DNA from: a virus
IMG/VR virus record: IMGVR_UViG_3300027777_000116
Coordinates: 1-28,347 of that record
Direction: 5' to 3' (one strand)
Length of the DNA: 28,347 nucleotides
Position 1 is the stretch's first letter, and every line of letters begins with the position of its first letter. Positions 17,401 through 24,375 of this stretch are shown piece after piece. The notes under the pieces are model-generated. The model was not told the DNA's origin. It was given only the letters and a program-made list of their open reading frames with translations, and did no database searches. Both the position numbers and the translations under genes were made by a program.

Positions 17401-18231
17401 CTGCGCCAAGAGCTAGATCGCATTGGCGGTGAGATTATTAAAGCGGATCTGGAGAAGATGGTTAGCCCGAAAGAGTTCGGGTGGCGTATCGCCGTCTTCG
17501 ATCTGAAAATGCCTAATGGTCAATTAGTAGAGTATTACTTGCCCCTGAAACGGATGGAGGAAGCGAAGAAAAATGGCGGACACCAGATCTTCGAGAGCGT
17601 CCGCAACCTAGAAGTGACGCCAAAAACCCTCCCTGAAATCAGCGCGGCTTGGGACAAAAGCACTGAGCACTACAACCAAGCTTTCAACGAGCAGCTCGTC
17701 CATGAAGGCAAGACGATGGCTGACGTTCGGGCGGCGGTTGATGAGACTCAGGCTGGTTTGTCTAAGCCAAGCTCAGAGCGGGCTTCGGCAAGCAGCGCGT
17801 CGGCTTCGGGGCCTTTGACGCGGGAGTACCCGTCTTCGAAGTCGCCTGCCTTGGATGCTGGGGCAGGAGATCTCCAATTCCCCCGTAAGGATCTGACTGC
17901 TGAGAAGTCGCCTGGGCCAAATAGCCAGGCTACCTTAGAGCCGGTGTCAGATCTAAACGCGATGAATAACCCCTCGGACATAACGTCCTCCTCAGCGCGC
18001 ATTTTACAGGGTGGCGCGGAATCTGGCAAGGGGATTGCATCGGACCAGGCGATAGTCGCCCAGGCGGTCGAGACCCACGGAACCCTGCCCGTCCCGGCGG
18101 ATACCGGCCTGGCCGAGCCCCAGATCCTGCCCGCCGCCGAGGCATTCAAGAACGCCGTGGCGAACGAGGCAGAATCCAAGAACAACGCCCAAGCCTTCGA
18201 GGCGGCGATCACCTGTCTTTTGAGGGGCTGA
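14461..18231 (+). CDS. Large polyvalent virion protein with DdrB-like ParB domain and RelA/SpoT-like segment
   Basis: A 1256-aa protein in the ejection module. N-terminal residues 1-290 hold Gly/Ala-rich hydrophobic stretches (for example PLMAGLVATGGLAGLAALPG) suited to membrane passage. Residues about 472-650 match a DdrB-like ParB domain: IYHPAQFILVD, then RSRQDKVSQAQIEGIAN, IVGGNGRVEGLSRAYDRG and AMASNEGGGLRMTDYGQAG. Residues about 950-1050 look like a RelA/SpoT-type nucleotidyltransferase fold (SFRFKTVLDSIDQLPKAV, FGWRIAVFDLKMPNGQLVEY, GGHQIFESVR). The C-terminal 180 residues are Ser/Ala/Pro-rich. ParB-like domains of this type are known in 'polyvalent' proteins that phages inject with DNA to act early in the host. 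The RelA-like call is my inference. Confidence 0.75.
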   Translation: MFGLDPLNEQNLLDDATRRGHENNPDPGLFGGLWSAPLSGAAEGAYKAASLFNRGVLAPVAKTFVGPVDSMMGFPVANWIDDQNNKRAAMLDLVKPDPLTTGALAKGVHGIFTQAPLMAGLVATGGLAGLAALPGWAAGVEGESAFQEARHNKLDPGTSFGMGAITALSTWAGMKVPMHTSAYLPAFTGATGITIKEGILPSLVAGAAANVPVGMITRGATGDWLRYNGFPEMADNFKTFDQEAIVSDLVMGAGFGALGHYGPLAYDRYQKWRKGSALLDSDQDAAFTINNNHSLERGPAIPTDPATRAANYEAKLGALRAAIEGKPFIVGDGITNGNWLHDPSNEHISLLGSIGIAEHMKGSNWDADHTGLITEAERLGIDTSPLTGGGEYQGPRGEPGAQASKSANQIAWEASPEHADAVKFLTEKWTREGMSPEEAARQAKETIDKSGPHQDTAGAPGLNIPGAVLGHMSRIKVEGIYHPAQFILVDAAQHQATMNKGENQFRSRQDKVSQAQIEGIANAPDVNMLLDSPLMDWGAPTMDRHGNIVGGNGRVEGLSRAYDRGNGHEYSEPLKQLLPRFGIDPAAADGMKKPVLMRAFVNEMDIKRTAMASNEGGGLRMTDYGQAGVDAERLPDIRGLVLKDNGSINSASNRVAINEWARKFPLIEANTLVNGRGELSTGGERRFQNAILHRAFGDSPTLEMLIETRDPEIKNVALALTRSGPHIAAAKAMIEAGDLHPLDITSDLTAAVEKMAELRRSGTTVRDYLNQSEMFAANQLSQEARKILLFLTENNRSVKAMSEMVNSFFDQVQATGKPNAPNAFDTAPPSKAEILDRAIAATGRRVKSGELVETAPAADQQASADTLGFAADAAYAAHDNEQSIVNPIDPNATPNEKVRQLNALTEENRPVVQDLMDKIDGEVGTTSGSNKKADDKIIEKSLRPSILDEKPWYRAEHIRDSFRFKTVLDSIDQLPKAVAILRQELDRIGGEIIKADLEKMVSPKEFGWRIAVFDLKMPNGQLVEYYLPLKRMEEAKKNGGHQIFESVRNLEVTPKTLPEISAAWDKSTEHYNQAFNEQLVHEGKTMADVRAAVDETQAGLSKPSSERASASSASASGPLTREYPSSKSPALDAGAGDLQFPRKDLTAEKSPGPNSQATLEPVSDLNAMNNPSDITSSSARILQGGAESGKGIASDQAIVAQAVETHGTLPVPADTGLAEPQILPAAEAFKNAVANEAESKNNAQAFEAAITCLLRG

Positions 18232-18232
18232 C

Positions 18233-20875
18233 ATGAAAGACCGCTGCGTCACCGCCGTCGAGGGCGTCCTGAACCGCCGGATCACCAATGCCGAGGCGAA
18301 CGGCATCGAGGATCGGATCACCAAGAACATGCGCTTTGCGGCGCAAAACGATCCTGCCTACGCCTCGATGACGCGGGAGCAGCAGCTCATGGAGGGGGCG
18401 AAGAGGTCGGCTCTGGAGCTGATGAGCGACGCGGCGGACGCCAGGGCGAAGATCGTGATGACGATCCAGGCCCACGATCGGATCAACAACGGGATCGCCG
18501 AGGCCGAGGCTCGCGGCATGAACGGCCTGGAACACTTCCGCCGCCTGCTGGTGGCGGTCGCCGATGCAAAGTCTAACGTCATCTCGCATGAGGTGAACGC
18601 CCAGGCGATTGAACGCAACGCGATCCGGACTGCCCTCGACGCCTTCATAGCGGTGGAGCCCCGGTTGCTCGGCCTGTTTGAGGACAAGGAGGGCATCGCG
18701 CTGATGGTGAAAGCCATGCACGGGGAGCCCACAGGTAACGCCAAGATCGACGCCGGGGCGAAAGCCTGGCTCGCCACGACCGAACAGCTTCGGCTTCAAT
18801 TCAATCAATCGGGCGGCAAGATCGGCCTTCTCGAGAATTGGGCGCTCCCGCAGCACCACGATCAGATGAGGGTGAACCAGGCGGGCGTCGATAAGTGGGT
18901 GCGGGATGTCTTCGACATGCTCGACCGCAAGAAGTACGTCAACGACGACGGCACGAAGATGTCGGACGGCCAGGTGATGACCTTCCTCAAGGAAGCCTGG
19001 CAGACGATTGCGACCGACGGCGTGAACAAGATCGTGCCAGGCCAGGGCAATGGTGGCGGCGCGGTGTCGAACGACCACGCCGAGAGTCGGTCGATCCATT
19101 ACAAGGATGCCCAGGCGTACCTGGATTACCAGGCGGCATATGGCGACAAGTCCCTCTGGGGCGTGATGACCGGGCACATCCGGAAATTGTCCAAGTCCAT
19201 CAGCCTTCTGGAAACCTTTGGGCCGAATCCGGATCACACAGTTAGCCTGATAACGGACCAGCAGCTCATGAAGCTGACAAGGGCAGATCCCAGCAAGGCC
19301 GATGAGTTCAAAGAGCAGGCCGCTTATGTGAAAAAACTTTATGAGTTTTCCACAGGCAAAAGCGACAGTATTTCCAATAGGTTACTGGCGCAGTCCTTCG
19401 ACACGCTCCGGAATTGGCTAGTCACGTCGCGCCTGGGCTCTGCCGCGATCACCGCCCTGGCGGACGAGGGCACGATGCACATGACCGCACTTGCCAATGG
19501 GTTGCCTCAAGTTGAACTGGTTCGCAATGAGTTGGCGACTTTGAACCCTTTGAACAAGACCGAGGAAAACCAGGCGCATCGAGCCGGTCTCGGGCTCGAC
19601 ACCATGCTCAACCATCTGAACCGTTGGGGCCAGGACAACCTCGGCCCCACCTGGTCGAACAAGATGGCGGCGACGGTCATGCGCGCATCGGGGATCGAGG
19701 CGCTGGACGGTGGTCGTCGCCGCGCCTTTGGGGTGACGATGATGTCGGGGCTCGGCGAGACGGTTCAAAACCATGCCACGATCGCGGCGATCCCCGCTGA
19801 CAGCCGCAACATCCTGACATCGAAGGGCGCCACCGAAACCAACTTCGCCGTCTGGAAACTCGCGGAACTGGAGAAGTGGGGCGCGGGCAACGGGGTGCTG
19901 ACGCCTGAAGCAATCCAGCGCATCCCTGCCGCGACCCTCGATCCGGTGGTGAAGGCCGAGCAGGCCAGCATCGCGCAGGAGAAACAGGACAAGATCGACT
20001 CGATCAACAAAGCCCCCATGAACGCGGGCCAGAAACAACAGGCGATCAACCTCTGGTCCAAGACCTTTGACGATCAGATCGCCCAGGTTCCAGACAAGAT
20101 CCGGCGTGACGCAATCATGAGGCTCCTGGGGATGACGCTCGAGGAAACCAACATGGCAGTCATGAAGCCTGGCGTCGAAACGCAGATGATGTCCCGCGTT
20201 GCTGGCGGCAAGGGCACCTGGAGCGGCGAGCTGTACAACTCCATCTTCCAATTCAAGTCCTTCCCCATCGCCATGTTCCAGAAACATATCGCGCAGAGGG
20301 GCATGGGCCAGGAGACGGTCGGCGGCAAGGCTGCTTACATCGCGGGGCTGATGGCGATGACGACCGTCTTCGGCGCGCTGGCGCAGTCCGTGAACGATCT
20401 GGTCAGTGGCAAGGACATCCGCAACTACAACCCAATGTCCGAGTTCGGCGGGAAGAACTGGATCGGGGCGTTCCTGAAGGGTGGAAGCCTCGGGATTTAC
20501 GGCGACTTCCTCTTCTCCGCTACCACCCAGCACAATGACCAGGGGCCTATGTCGGCGCTGCTGGGGCCGACTGCTGGGTTAATAGACGACGCCTACAAGC
20601 TGACGGCGGGCAACCTCTACAAGGCGGCTGAGGGCAAACATACGAACTTCGGCACGAACCTGGTGAGTTTCATCAAAGGGAACACACCGGGGGCGAGCCT
20701 CTGGTACGTCAAGGGCGCCCTGGATCACCTGATCGTTCACAACCTTCAGGAGGCGGCGCGGCCTGGCTACCTCTCCACCATGCAGCAACGGGCGCGCAAG
20801 GAGTTCGGGCAATCCTATTGGTGGAGCCCTGGCAAGGGGCCAGAGGGAATGCGCGCCCCTGGGGTCGCAAGGTGA
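18233..20875 (+). CDS. Large internal virion (ejection) protein
   Basis: An 880-aa mostly helical protein, the last of the ejection set. Recognisable parts are ISLLETFGPNPDH (about residue 322), the helical LRNWLVTSRLGSAAITALAD, the conserved-type segment NSIFQFKSFPIAMFQKHIAQ (about 663-682), one hydrophobic helix after it (YIAGLMAMTTVFGALAQ) and the C-terminal RPGYLSTMQQRARKEFGQ with a basic end. Proteins with these C-terminal signatures close the ejection block of many Proteobacteria podoviruses and occupy the place of T7 gp16. GAGGGG stands 6 bases before the ATG, which begins one base after the previous stop. No enzymatic domain is recognised, so a channel or scaffold role in DNA ejection is inferred. 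Confidence 0.75.
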   Translation: MKDRCVTAVEGVLNRRITNAEANGIEDRITKNMRFAAQNDPAYASMTREQQLMEGAKRSALELMSDAADARAKIVMTIQAHDRINNGIAEAEARGMNGLEHFRRLLVAVADAKSNVISHEVNAQAIERNAIRTALDAFIAVEPRLLGLFEDKEGIALMVKAMHGEPTGNAKIDAGAKAWLATTEQLRLQFNQSGGKIGLLENWALPQHHDQMRVNQAGVDKWVRDVFDMLDRKKYVNDDGTKMSDGQVMTFLKEAWQTIATDGVNKIVPGQGNGGGAVSNDHAESRSIHYKDAQAYLDYQAAYGDKSLWGVMTGHIRKLSKSISLLETFGPNPDHTVSLITDQQLMKLTRADPSKADEFKEQAAYVKKLYEFSTGKSDSISNRLLAQSFDTLRNWLVTSRLGSAAITALADEGTMHMTALANGLPQVELVRNELATLNPLNKTEENQAHRAGLGLDTMLNHLNRWGQDNLGPTWSNKMAATVMRASGIEALDGGRRRAFGVTMMSGLGETVQNHATIAAIPADSRNILTSKGATETNFAVWKLAELEKWGAGNGVLTPEAIQRIPAATLDPVVKAEQASIAQEKQDKIDSINKAPMNAGQKQQAINLWSKTFDDQIAQVPDKIRRDAIMRLLGMTLEETNMAVMKPGVETQMMSRVAGGKGTWSGELYNSIFQFKSFPIAMFQKHIAQRGMGQETVGGKAAYIAGLMAMTTVFGALAQSVNDLVSGKDIRNYNPMSEFGGKNWIGAFLKGGSLGIYGDFLFSATTQHNDQGPMSALLGPTAGLIDDAYKLTAGNLYKAAEGKHTNFGTNLVSFIKGNTPGASLWYVKGALDHLIVHNLQEAARPGYLSTMQQRARKEFGQSYWWSPGKGPEGMRAPGVAR

Positions 20876-20900
20876 CGTACAAGACACAATACGATATAAG
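20872..20900 (+). promoter_or_regulatory. Putative sigma70-type promoter before the tail fibre
   Basis: GTGACG (20872-20877, 4 of 6 match to TTGACA) and TATAAG (20895-20900, 5 of 6 to TATAAT) are separated by exactly 17 bases, just after the stop of the ejection gene. Transcription would start near 20907 and give a short leader with GAGGG 8 bases before the tail-fibre ATG. It could boost fibre and lysis genes from the host polymerase. Late read-through from upstream is an alternative, and one such match by chance is not improbable. Confidence 0.4.
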
Positions 20901-20918
20901 CGAACAGAGGGCCTCCAC

Positions 20919-23045
20919 ATGACCGTTTCGTCCACCACCACGAAAACAAGTTACGCGGGGAACGGGTCAACACTGGCCTTCTCCTGCCCGTTCTATTTCA
21001 TCGCCAACGCCGATCTAAAGGTCACGGTTCGCTCGGCGACCGGCACCGAGATCGTCAAGACCCTGACCACCCACTACACGGTCACGGGTGCAGGCGTCTC
21101 CGCTGGCGGCACGGTGACGATGGTCACGGCTCCTGCGGCGGGTGAGACCCTAGTGCTCCAGCGCAACGTCGCCCTGACCCAGGAAGTCGACTACCAGGCG
21201 AATGACCCCTTCCCTGCGAACACCCATGAGCAGGCGCTCGACAAGCTGACGATGGAAGCCCAGCAGATCAATGAGGCGGTGGGCCGTTCGCTGAAGATCT
21301 CCACCACCAACACGATGACATCCACCGAGTTCACGGTGGACGCGGCGGCCAGGGCGAACAAGGTCTTGGGCTTCGATAGCGCAGGCGAGTTGAGCGTCGC
21401 CCAGGAGCTTGGGAACTATCGTTCAGCCTGGGCGAGCGGCACAAGCTATGTCCAGCGCGACATCGTGAAGGACGGCTCGAACAGCAACATCTATATCTGC
21501 GTCACAGCTCACACGGCGAGCGGGACGACCCCAATCTCTTCAAATGCTGACGTTGCTAAGTGGGGCCTCCTGGTTGATGCCGCCACTGCTTCGGCCTCAA
21601 GCACATCTGCGGCGGCAAGCGCCGCAACTGCGACCACACAGGCCGGAATTGCAACGACACAAGCTGCAACCGCGACCACCCAAGCCTCCAACGCCTCGAC
21701 ATCTGCGACATCAGCGGCATCAAGCGCGACAGGTGCATCTGGATCAGCATCGTCCGCCCTTGCCTCCTACAACGATTTCCGAGGCCAGTATTACGGAAAC
21801 CTCTCGGCGAACCCGACGCTTGACCCGCTTGGCAATGCGATTGGGACCGGCGATCTGTATTTCAATACGACCACGAATGTGATGATGGTCTACAGCGGGT
21901 CGGCGTGGGTCGCTGCATATGCGTCGTCAAGTGGCGCGCTGCTCGGTGCAAACAACCTAGCAGACGTTGCCAGCGCGGCGACGGCCCGCACCAATCTCGG
22001 TCTCGGCGCTTTGGCGACGGCTGCAAGCGCCACCGTAGCGCAGGGCGGCACAGGTCAAACGACCCTCGCCGCAAACGCTGTTCTCATTGGCAATGGCACG
22101 GGCGCGGTTGCTGCGGTTGCACCTAGCACGGTGGGCAATGTGATGACCAGCAATGGGACGGCGTGGACGAGTGCTGCGCCCAGCGCCACCGTAGCGCAGG
22201 GCGGCACTGGCGCTGCTACACTGGCCGCGAACGCTGTCCTCATTGGCAACGGAACTAGTGCGGTCACGGCTGTGGCCCCCAGCACCGCAGGCAATGTCCT
22301 GACCAGCACCGGCAGCGCATGGGCATCGACTGCGCCCACCTCCACCGGAATCAATCTCCAGACGTTCACCTCATCCGGCACATGGACAAAGCCGTCCCTT
22401 GCGGCTGGCTCTCGCGTCCTCATTCAGGCGTGGGCTGGTGGCGGAAGTGGGTCAAAAACTACGGCTGGTGGCGGTATTGGTGGTGGCGGCGGTGGATATA
22501 ACGAACGATGGCTCAGTCTTTCTGCTATGGGCGCAACTGAGACAATTACCATTGGTGCTGGCGGCACTGCGGTTACGACAAATGCCTCTGGGAATAATGG
22601 CGGCAACTCGTCAGCGGGATCGTTAATAACGGGATATGCCGGTGCTGGCGGTGCGGCTGGAGGTGGTGTTGGTGGTGGAGGCCAATTAGGTGCGGCATCG
22701 GGAACTACCGCAGGAAGCCCTGCAATCATGGCTTCAACCACTACTAATATTTGCAGTGGTTTTGTTGTTCAAGTTAACAATATCTTTGTAGGTCAGGCCG
22801 GTTATCCCGGCGTCTTGCATGGTGGCGGTACTGCAACAGCCAGTGTCTGGGGCGGCGCAGGGGGTGGTTTTGCTGGCAGCGGAGGGGCCACATCATCCTT
22901 TGGCGGCAATGGCGGCGCTGGCAATTTAACAACCAGCGGCGTAGCTGGTTCACAGCCGGGTGGCGGCGGTGGCGGCACGAATACCGGCACATCTTCCGGC
23001 GCAGGTGGCGCTGGTCAGATCATCATCACCGTTTTCCCGGCGTAA
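20919..23045 (+). CDS. Tail fibre with glycine-rich receptor-binding tip
   Basis: A 708-aa fibre. Residues 1-130 match the T7-type tail-fibre N-terminal adaptor (TSYAGNGSTLAFSCPFYFIA, then QEVDYQANDPFPANTHEQAL). Residues about 166-220 look like a CBM5/12-type module (AWASGTSYVQRDIV, YICVTAHTASG). Residues about 220-282 are Ala/Ser/Thr/Gln repeats, probably a trimeric coiled rod. Residues about 370-473 are two 52-residue repeats (ATVAQGGTG...). From about residue 507 to the end the chain is very rich in Gly, in GGG and GGAGG runs, like polyglycine-helix tips of phage adhesins. A GAGGG site precedes the ATG. It determines host range; the receptor is unknown. Confidence 0.88.
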   Translation: MTVSSTTTKTSYAGNGSTLAFSCPFYFIANADLKVTVRSATGTEIVKTLTTHYTVTGAGVSAGGTVTMVTAPAAGETLVLQRNVALTQEVDYQANDPFPANTHEQALDKLTMEAQQINEAVGRSLKISTTNTMTSTEFTVDAAARANKVLGFDSAGELSVAQELGNYRSAWASGTSYVQRDIVKDGSNSNIYICVTAHTASGTTPISSNADVAKWGLLVDAATASASSTSAAASAATATTQAGIATTQAATATTQASNASTSATSAASSATGASGSASSALASYNDFRGQYYGNLSANPTLDPLGNAIGTGDLYFNTTTNVMMVYSGSAWVAAYASSSGALLGANNLADVASAATARTNLGLGALATAASATVAQGGTGQTTLAANAVLIGNGTGAVAAVAPSTVGNVMTSNGTAWTSAAPSATVAQGGTGAATLAANAVLIGNGTSAVTAVAPSTAGNVLTSTGSAWASTAPTSTGINLQTFTSSGTWTKPSLAAGSRVLIQAWAGGGSGSKTTAGGGIGGGGGGYNERWLSLSAMGATETITIGAGGTAVTTNASGNNGGNSSAGSLITGYAGAGGAAGGGVGGGGQLGAASGTTAGSPAIMASTTTNICSGFVVQVNNIFVGQAGYPGVLHGGGTATASVWGGAGGGFAGSGGATSSFGGNGGAGNLTTSGVAGSQPGGGGGGTNTGTSSGAGGAGQIIITVFPA
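22026..22337 (+). repeat. Two 156-bp direct repeats inside the tail-fibre gene
   Basis: Units 22026-22181 and 22182-22337 each encode 52 residues with the pattern SATVAQGGTG...LAANAVLIGNGT...VAPST.GNV.TS. The first 24 bases of each unit are identical and the rest has scattered differences. They form a modular shaft before the glycine-rich tip. Recombination between them could change shaft length, in frame. Confidence 0.8.
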
Positions 23046-23054
23046 GGAGCGATC

Positions 23055-23516
23055 ATGTCAATCTTTGCAGTTATCGACAACGCCACCGGCATTTGCGACA
23101 ATATCATCGTGCTGGACGAGGGGGCTACATGGGCTCCCCCATTCGACCACTATATCGTCAACATCGACGGTTTGGAGGTTGGTATCGGCTGGCACTACAA
23201 CCCCAATTCAGGCGTCTGGGTTGGGCCTCCGTCTGCCAGCGCATCATTTAGCCCCAGCCCGATCTTTGTGGGCCAGACGACGACCTTGAGTTGGGACTGC
23301 GCTGGCGCGGACACTGTGACGATCAGCAGTCTGCCGTTCCAGACATTCCCCGCCAGTGGGTCATATGCTTTTACCTACGACGCTGTTGGCTCCCAGACCG
23401 TGACTGTGACGGGGACCAATGTGGCGGGATCAGCCACGGCTACGGCGACTGTGCGGGTCTATGCAACTTCTGCTGAGTTAGAGAGTGCGACGACCTTGCA
23501 GGCGACGGTCATCTAA
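23055..23516 (+). CDS. Tail-fibre accessory protein with Ig-like domain
   Basis: A 153-aa protein right after the fibre gene with a GGAG ribosome site. The first 55 residues (MSIFAVIDNATGICDNIIVL, then DGLEVGIGWHYNPNSGVWVG) resemble short phage tail-assembly or fibre-chaperone proteins that begin YAVI-x-G-x-V-x-N and contain IG-x-x-Y. Residues about 58-140 form a PKD/Ig-like beta domain (SFSPSPIFVGQTTTLSWDCA, YAFTYDAVGSQTVTVTGTNV). Ig-like domains on phage virions often give weak adhesion to cell surfaces or glycans. It could be a small second adhesin or a chaperone; context supports a tail role. Confidence 0.65.
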   Translation: MSIFAVIDNATGICDNIIVLDEGATWAPPFDHYIVNIDGLEVGIGWHYNPNSGVWVGPPSASASFSPSPIFVGQTTTLSWDCAGADTVTISSLPFQTFPASGSYAFTYDAVGSQTVTVTGTNVAGSATATATVRVYATSAELESATTLQATVI

Positions 23517-23517
23517 C

Positions 23518-23784
23518 ATGTTGCAGACCATGCCCATCAGCTACGGCATCCTCAATGGGGCAGTCTACGACTTCCCTGAGATCGGCGACGTGCTGCCCAT
23601 GCACACGCACACCGAGGCTGACGTGCATATCTCCATAGTCGCCAAAGGCTCCTTCAGGGCGCACGGGGTCGATTGGGAGAAGGTGCTGGTGTGCGGCAAC
23701 GTCATCGACTGGCCCGCCAACTACCCGCATGAGTTCATAGCGTTGGAGCCTAATAGCCGCCTCGTAAATATCCAGAAGGGCTAA
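23518..23784 (+). CDS. Mini-cupin protein
   Basis: An 88-aa protein with a one-domain cupin pattern: VLPMHTHTEADVHISIVAKG carries the His-x-His and downstream Glu/His of cupin motif 1, and GNVIDWPANYPHEFIALEP is motif 2 with Pro-x-x-x-H. The ATG at 23518 lies just after the previous stop; the frame extends upstream only into the previous gene, and 23530 is a second possible ATG. The metal-ligand residues look intact, so it may bind a metal or a small sugar. Small cupins near tail-fibre genes are seen in several phages, but their role is unknown. It could be a fibre-tip subunit or a sugar-modifying enzyme. Confidence 0.65.
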   Translation: MLQTMPISYGILNGAVYDFPEIGDVLPMHTHTEADVHISIVAKGSFRAHGVDWEKVLVCGNVIDWPANYPHEFIALEPNSRLVNIQKG

Positions 23785-23787
23785 CCC

Positions 23788-23979
23788 ATGACCGACGCCA
23801 CCAATGAGATCGTCCGCGCCATTGGCGACACTGCGTCGGTCGCTACTGTTGTCGGGACACTGAGCGGTTATATGCCATCACTCGCTGCGCTATTTACAAT
23901 CATCTGGACCGGCATCCGCATCTACGAAACCAACACCGTGCAGGCTTGGATTAAGCGGCGCAAGGATTGGGGCCAATGA
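23788..23979 (+). CDS. Putative holin
   Basis: A 63-aa protein with one hydrophobic segment (about residues 18-46, with SLAALFTIIWTGIRIYET inside) and a basic C-terminus, KRRKDWGQ. The pattern L(P/A)SLAAL..IWxGIRIYETxTVQ is common in short phage proteins placed just before endolysins of alphaproteobacterial phages and usually annotated as holin. The charged tail is holin-like. GAAGGG precedes the ATG. The stop overlaps the next ATG (ATGA). It would permeabilise the inner membrane and time lysis; the function is assigned from context and shape. Confidence 0.65.
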   Translation: MTDATNEIVRAIGDTASVATVVGTLSGYMPSLAALFTIIWTGIRIYETNTVQAWIKRRKDWGQ

Positions 23980-24374
23980 GATCCATCGTCATCGCCCTGG
24001 CGCTCTGCGCCGCCGCCCCTGCCTGCGCTCTGGAATGCTCCTGGGCCGCGCCTGATAACACGGGCCGCGTCTACGCCAGGGATGATCGCTGCCTGGTGAC
24101 CGTGCGCTCCTACTCGCTCAGTGAGGCGGCAGGAACCGAGATCATCGTCGGCGCTCGCGATGCCTTCTGGTCGATCTCTGGCAGCGTCGGGCGCCACATC
24201 ATCTCAGGCTACACCTGGACGAAGGGCGGCGGCTGGGCTCGCGACGCAAGCCGGGATCAGGTGATCTGGTCTGGGTCGGTAAAGCCGACCAGCGCGCCCT
24301 GTCACGCGGACGGCAGGGGCGTTGTCGGCGGGTGGGATTTTTCCAACGGTATGAGGATCTGCACGGGGCGCTGA
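23976..24374 (+). CDS. Secreted Cys-containing protein of unknown function in the lysis cassette
   Basis: A 132-aa protein with a clear signal peptide (MRSIVIALALCAAAPACA, likely cut after Ala18). The mature part has four Cys (C21, C39, C109, C129), an even number that could form two disulfides, and beta-rich Trp/Gly segments (FWSISGSVGRHIISGYTWT, GGGWARDAS). It would act in the periplasm. The start overlaps the holin-like stop (ATGA). I recognise no family. It lies between two membrane proteins of the lysis region. Possible roles include a lysis regulator, a superinfection factor or a lysogenic conversion product; none is proven. The overlap makes co-expression with the holin likely. Confidence 0.65.
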   Translation: MRSIVIALALCAAAPACALECSWAAPDNTGRVYARDDRCLVTVRSYSLSEAAGTEIIVGARDAFWSISGSVGRHIISGYTWTKGGGWARDASRDQVIWSGSVKPTSAPCHADGRGVVGGWDFSNGMRICTGR

Positions 24375-24375
24375 C

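Noticed and set aside
19418-20533. A 371-codon minus-strand open frame
   Set aside because: It is antisense to the ejection protein with high-GC shadow composition (Arg/Leu/His/Asp-rich), and it has no recognisable domain or ribosome site.
20886-20911. A T7-type RNA polymerase promoter (AATACGATATAAGCG...GAGGG)
   Set aside because: It resembles the T7 consensus in its first half only, no similar sequence was seen in the other gaps, and no phage polymerase is in the window; a sigma70 reading fits better.
20919-23784. A diversity-generating retroelement like that of BPP-1
   Set aside because: No reverse transcriptase and no template/variable repeat pair with adenine-specific differences was seen; the repeats in the fibre are ordinary shaft repeats.
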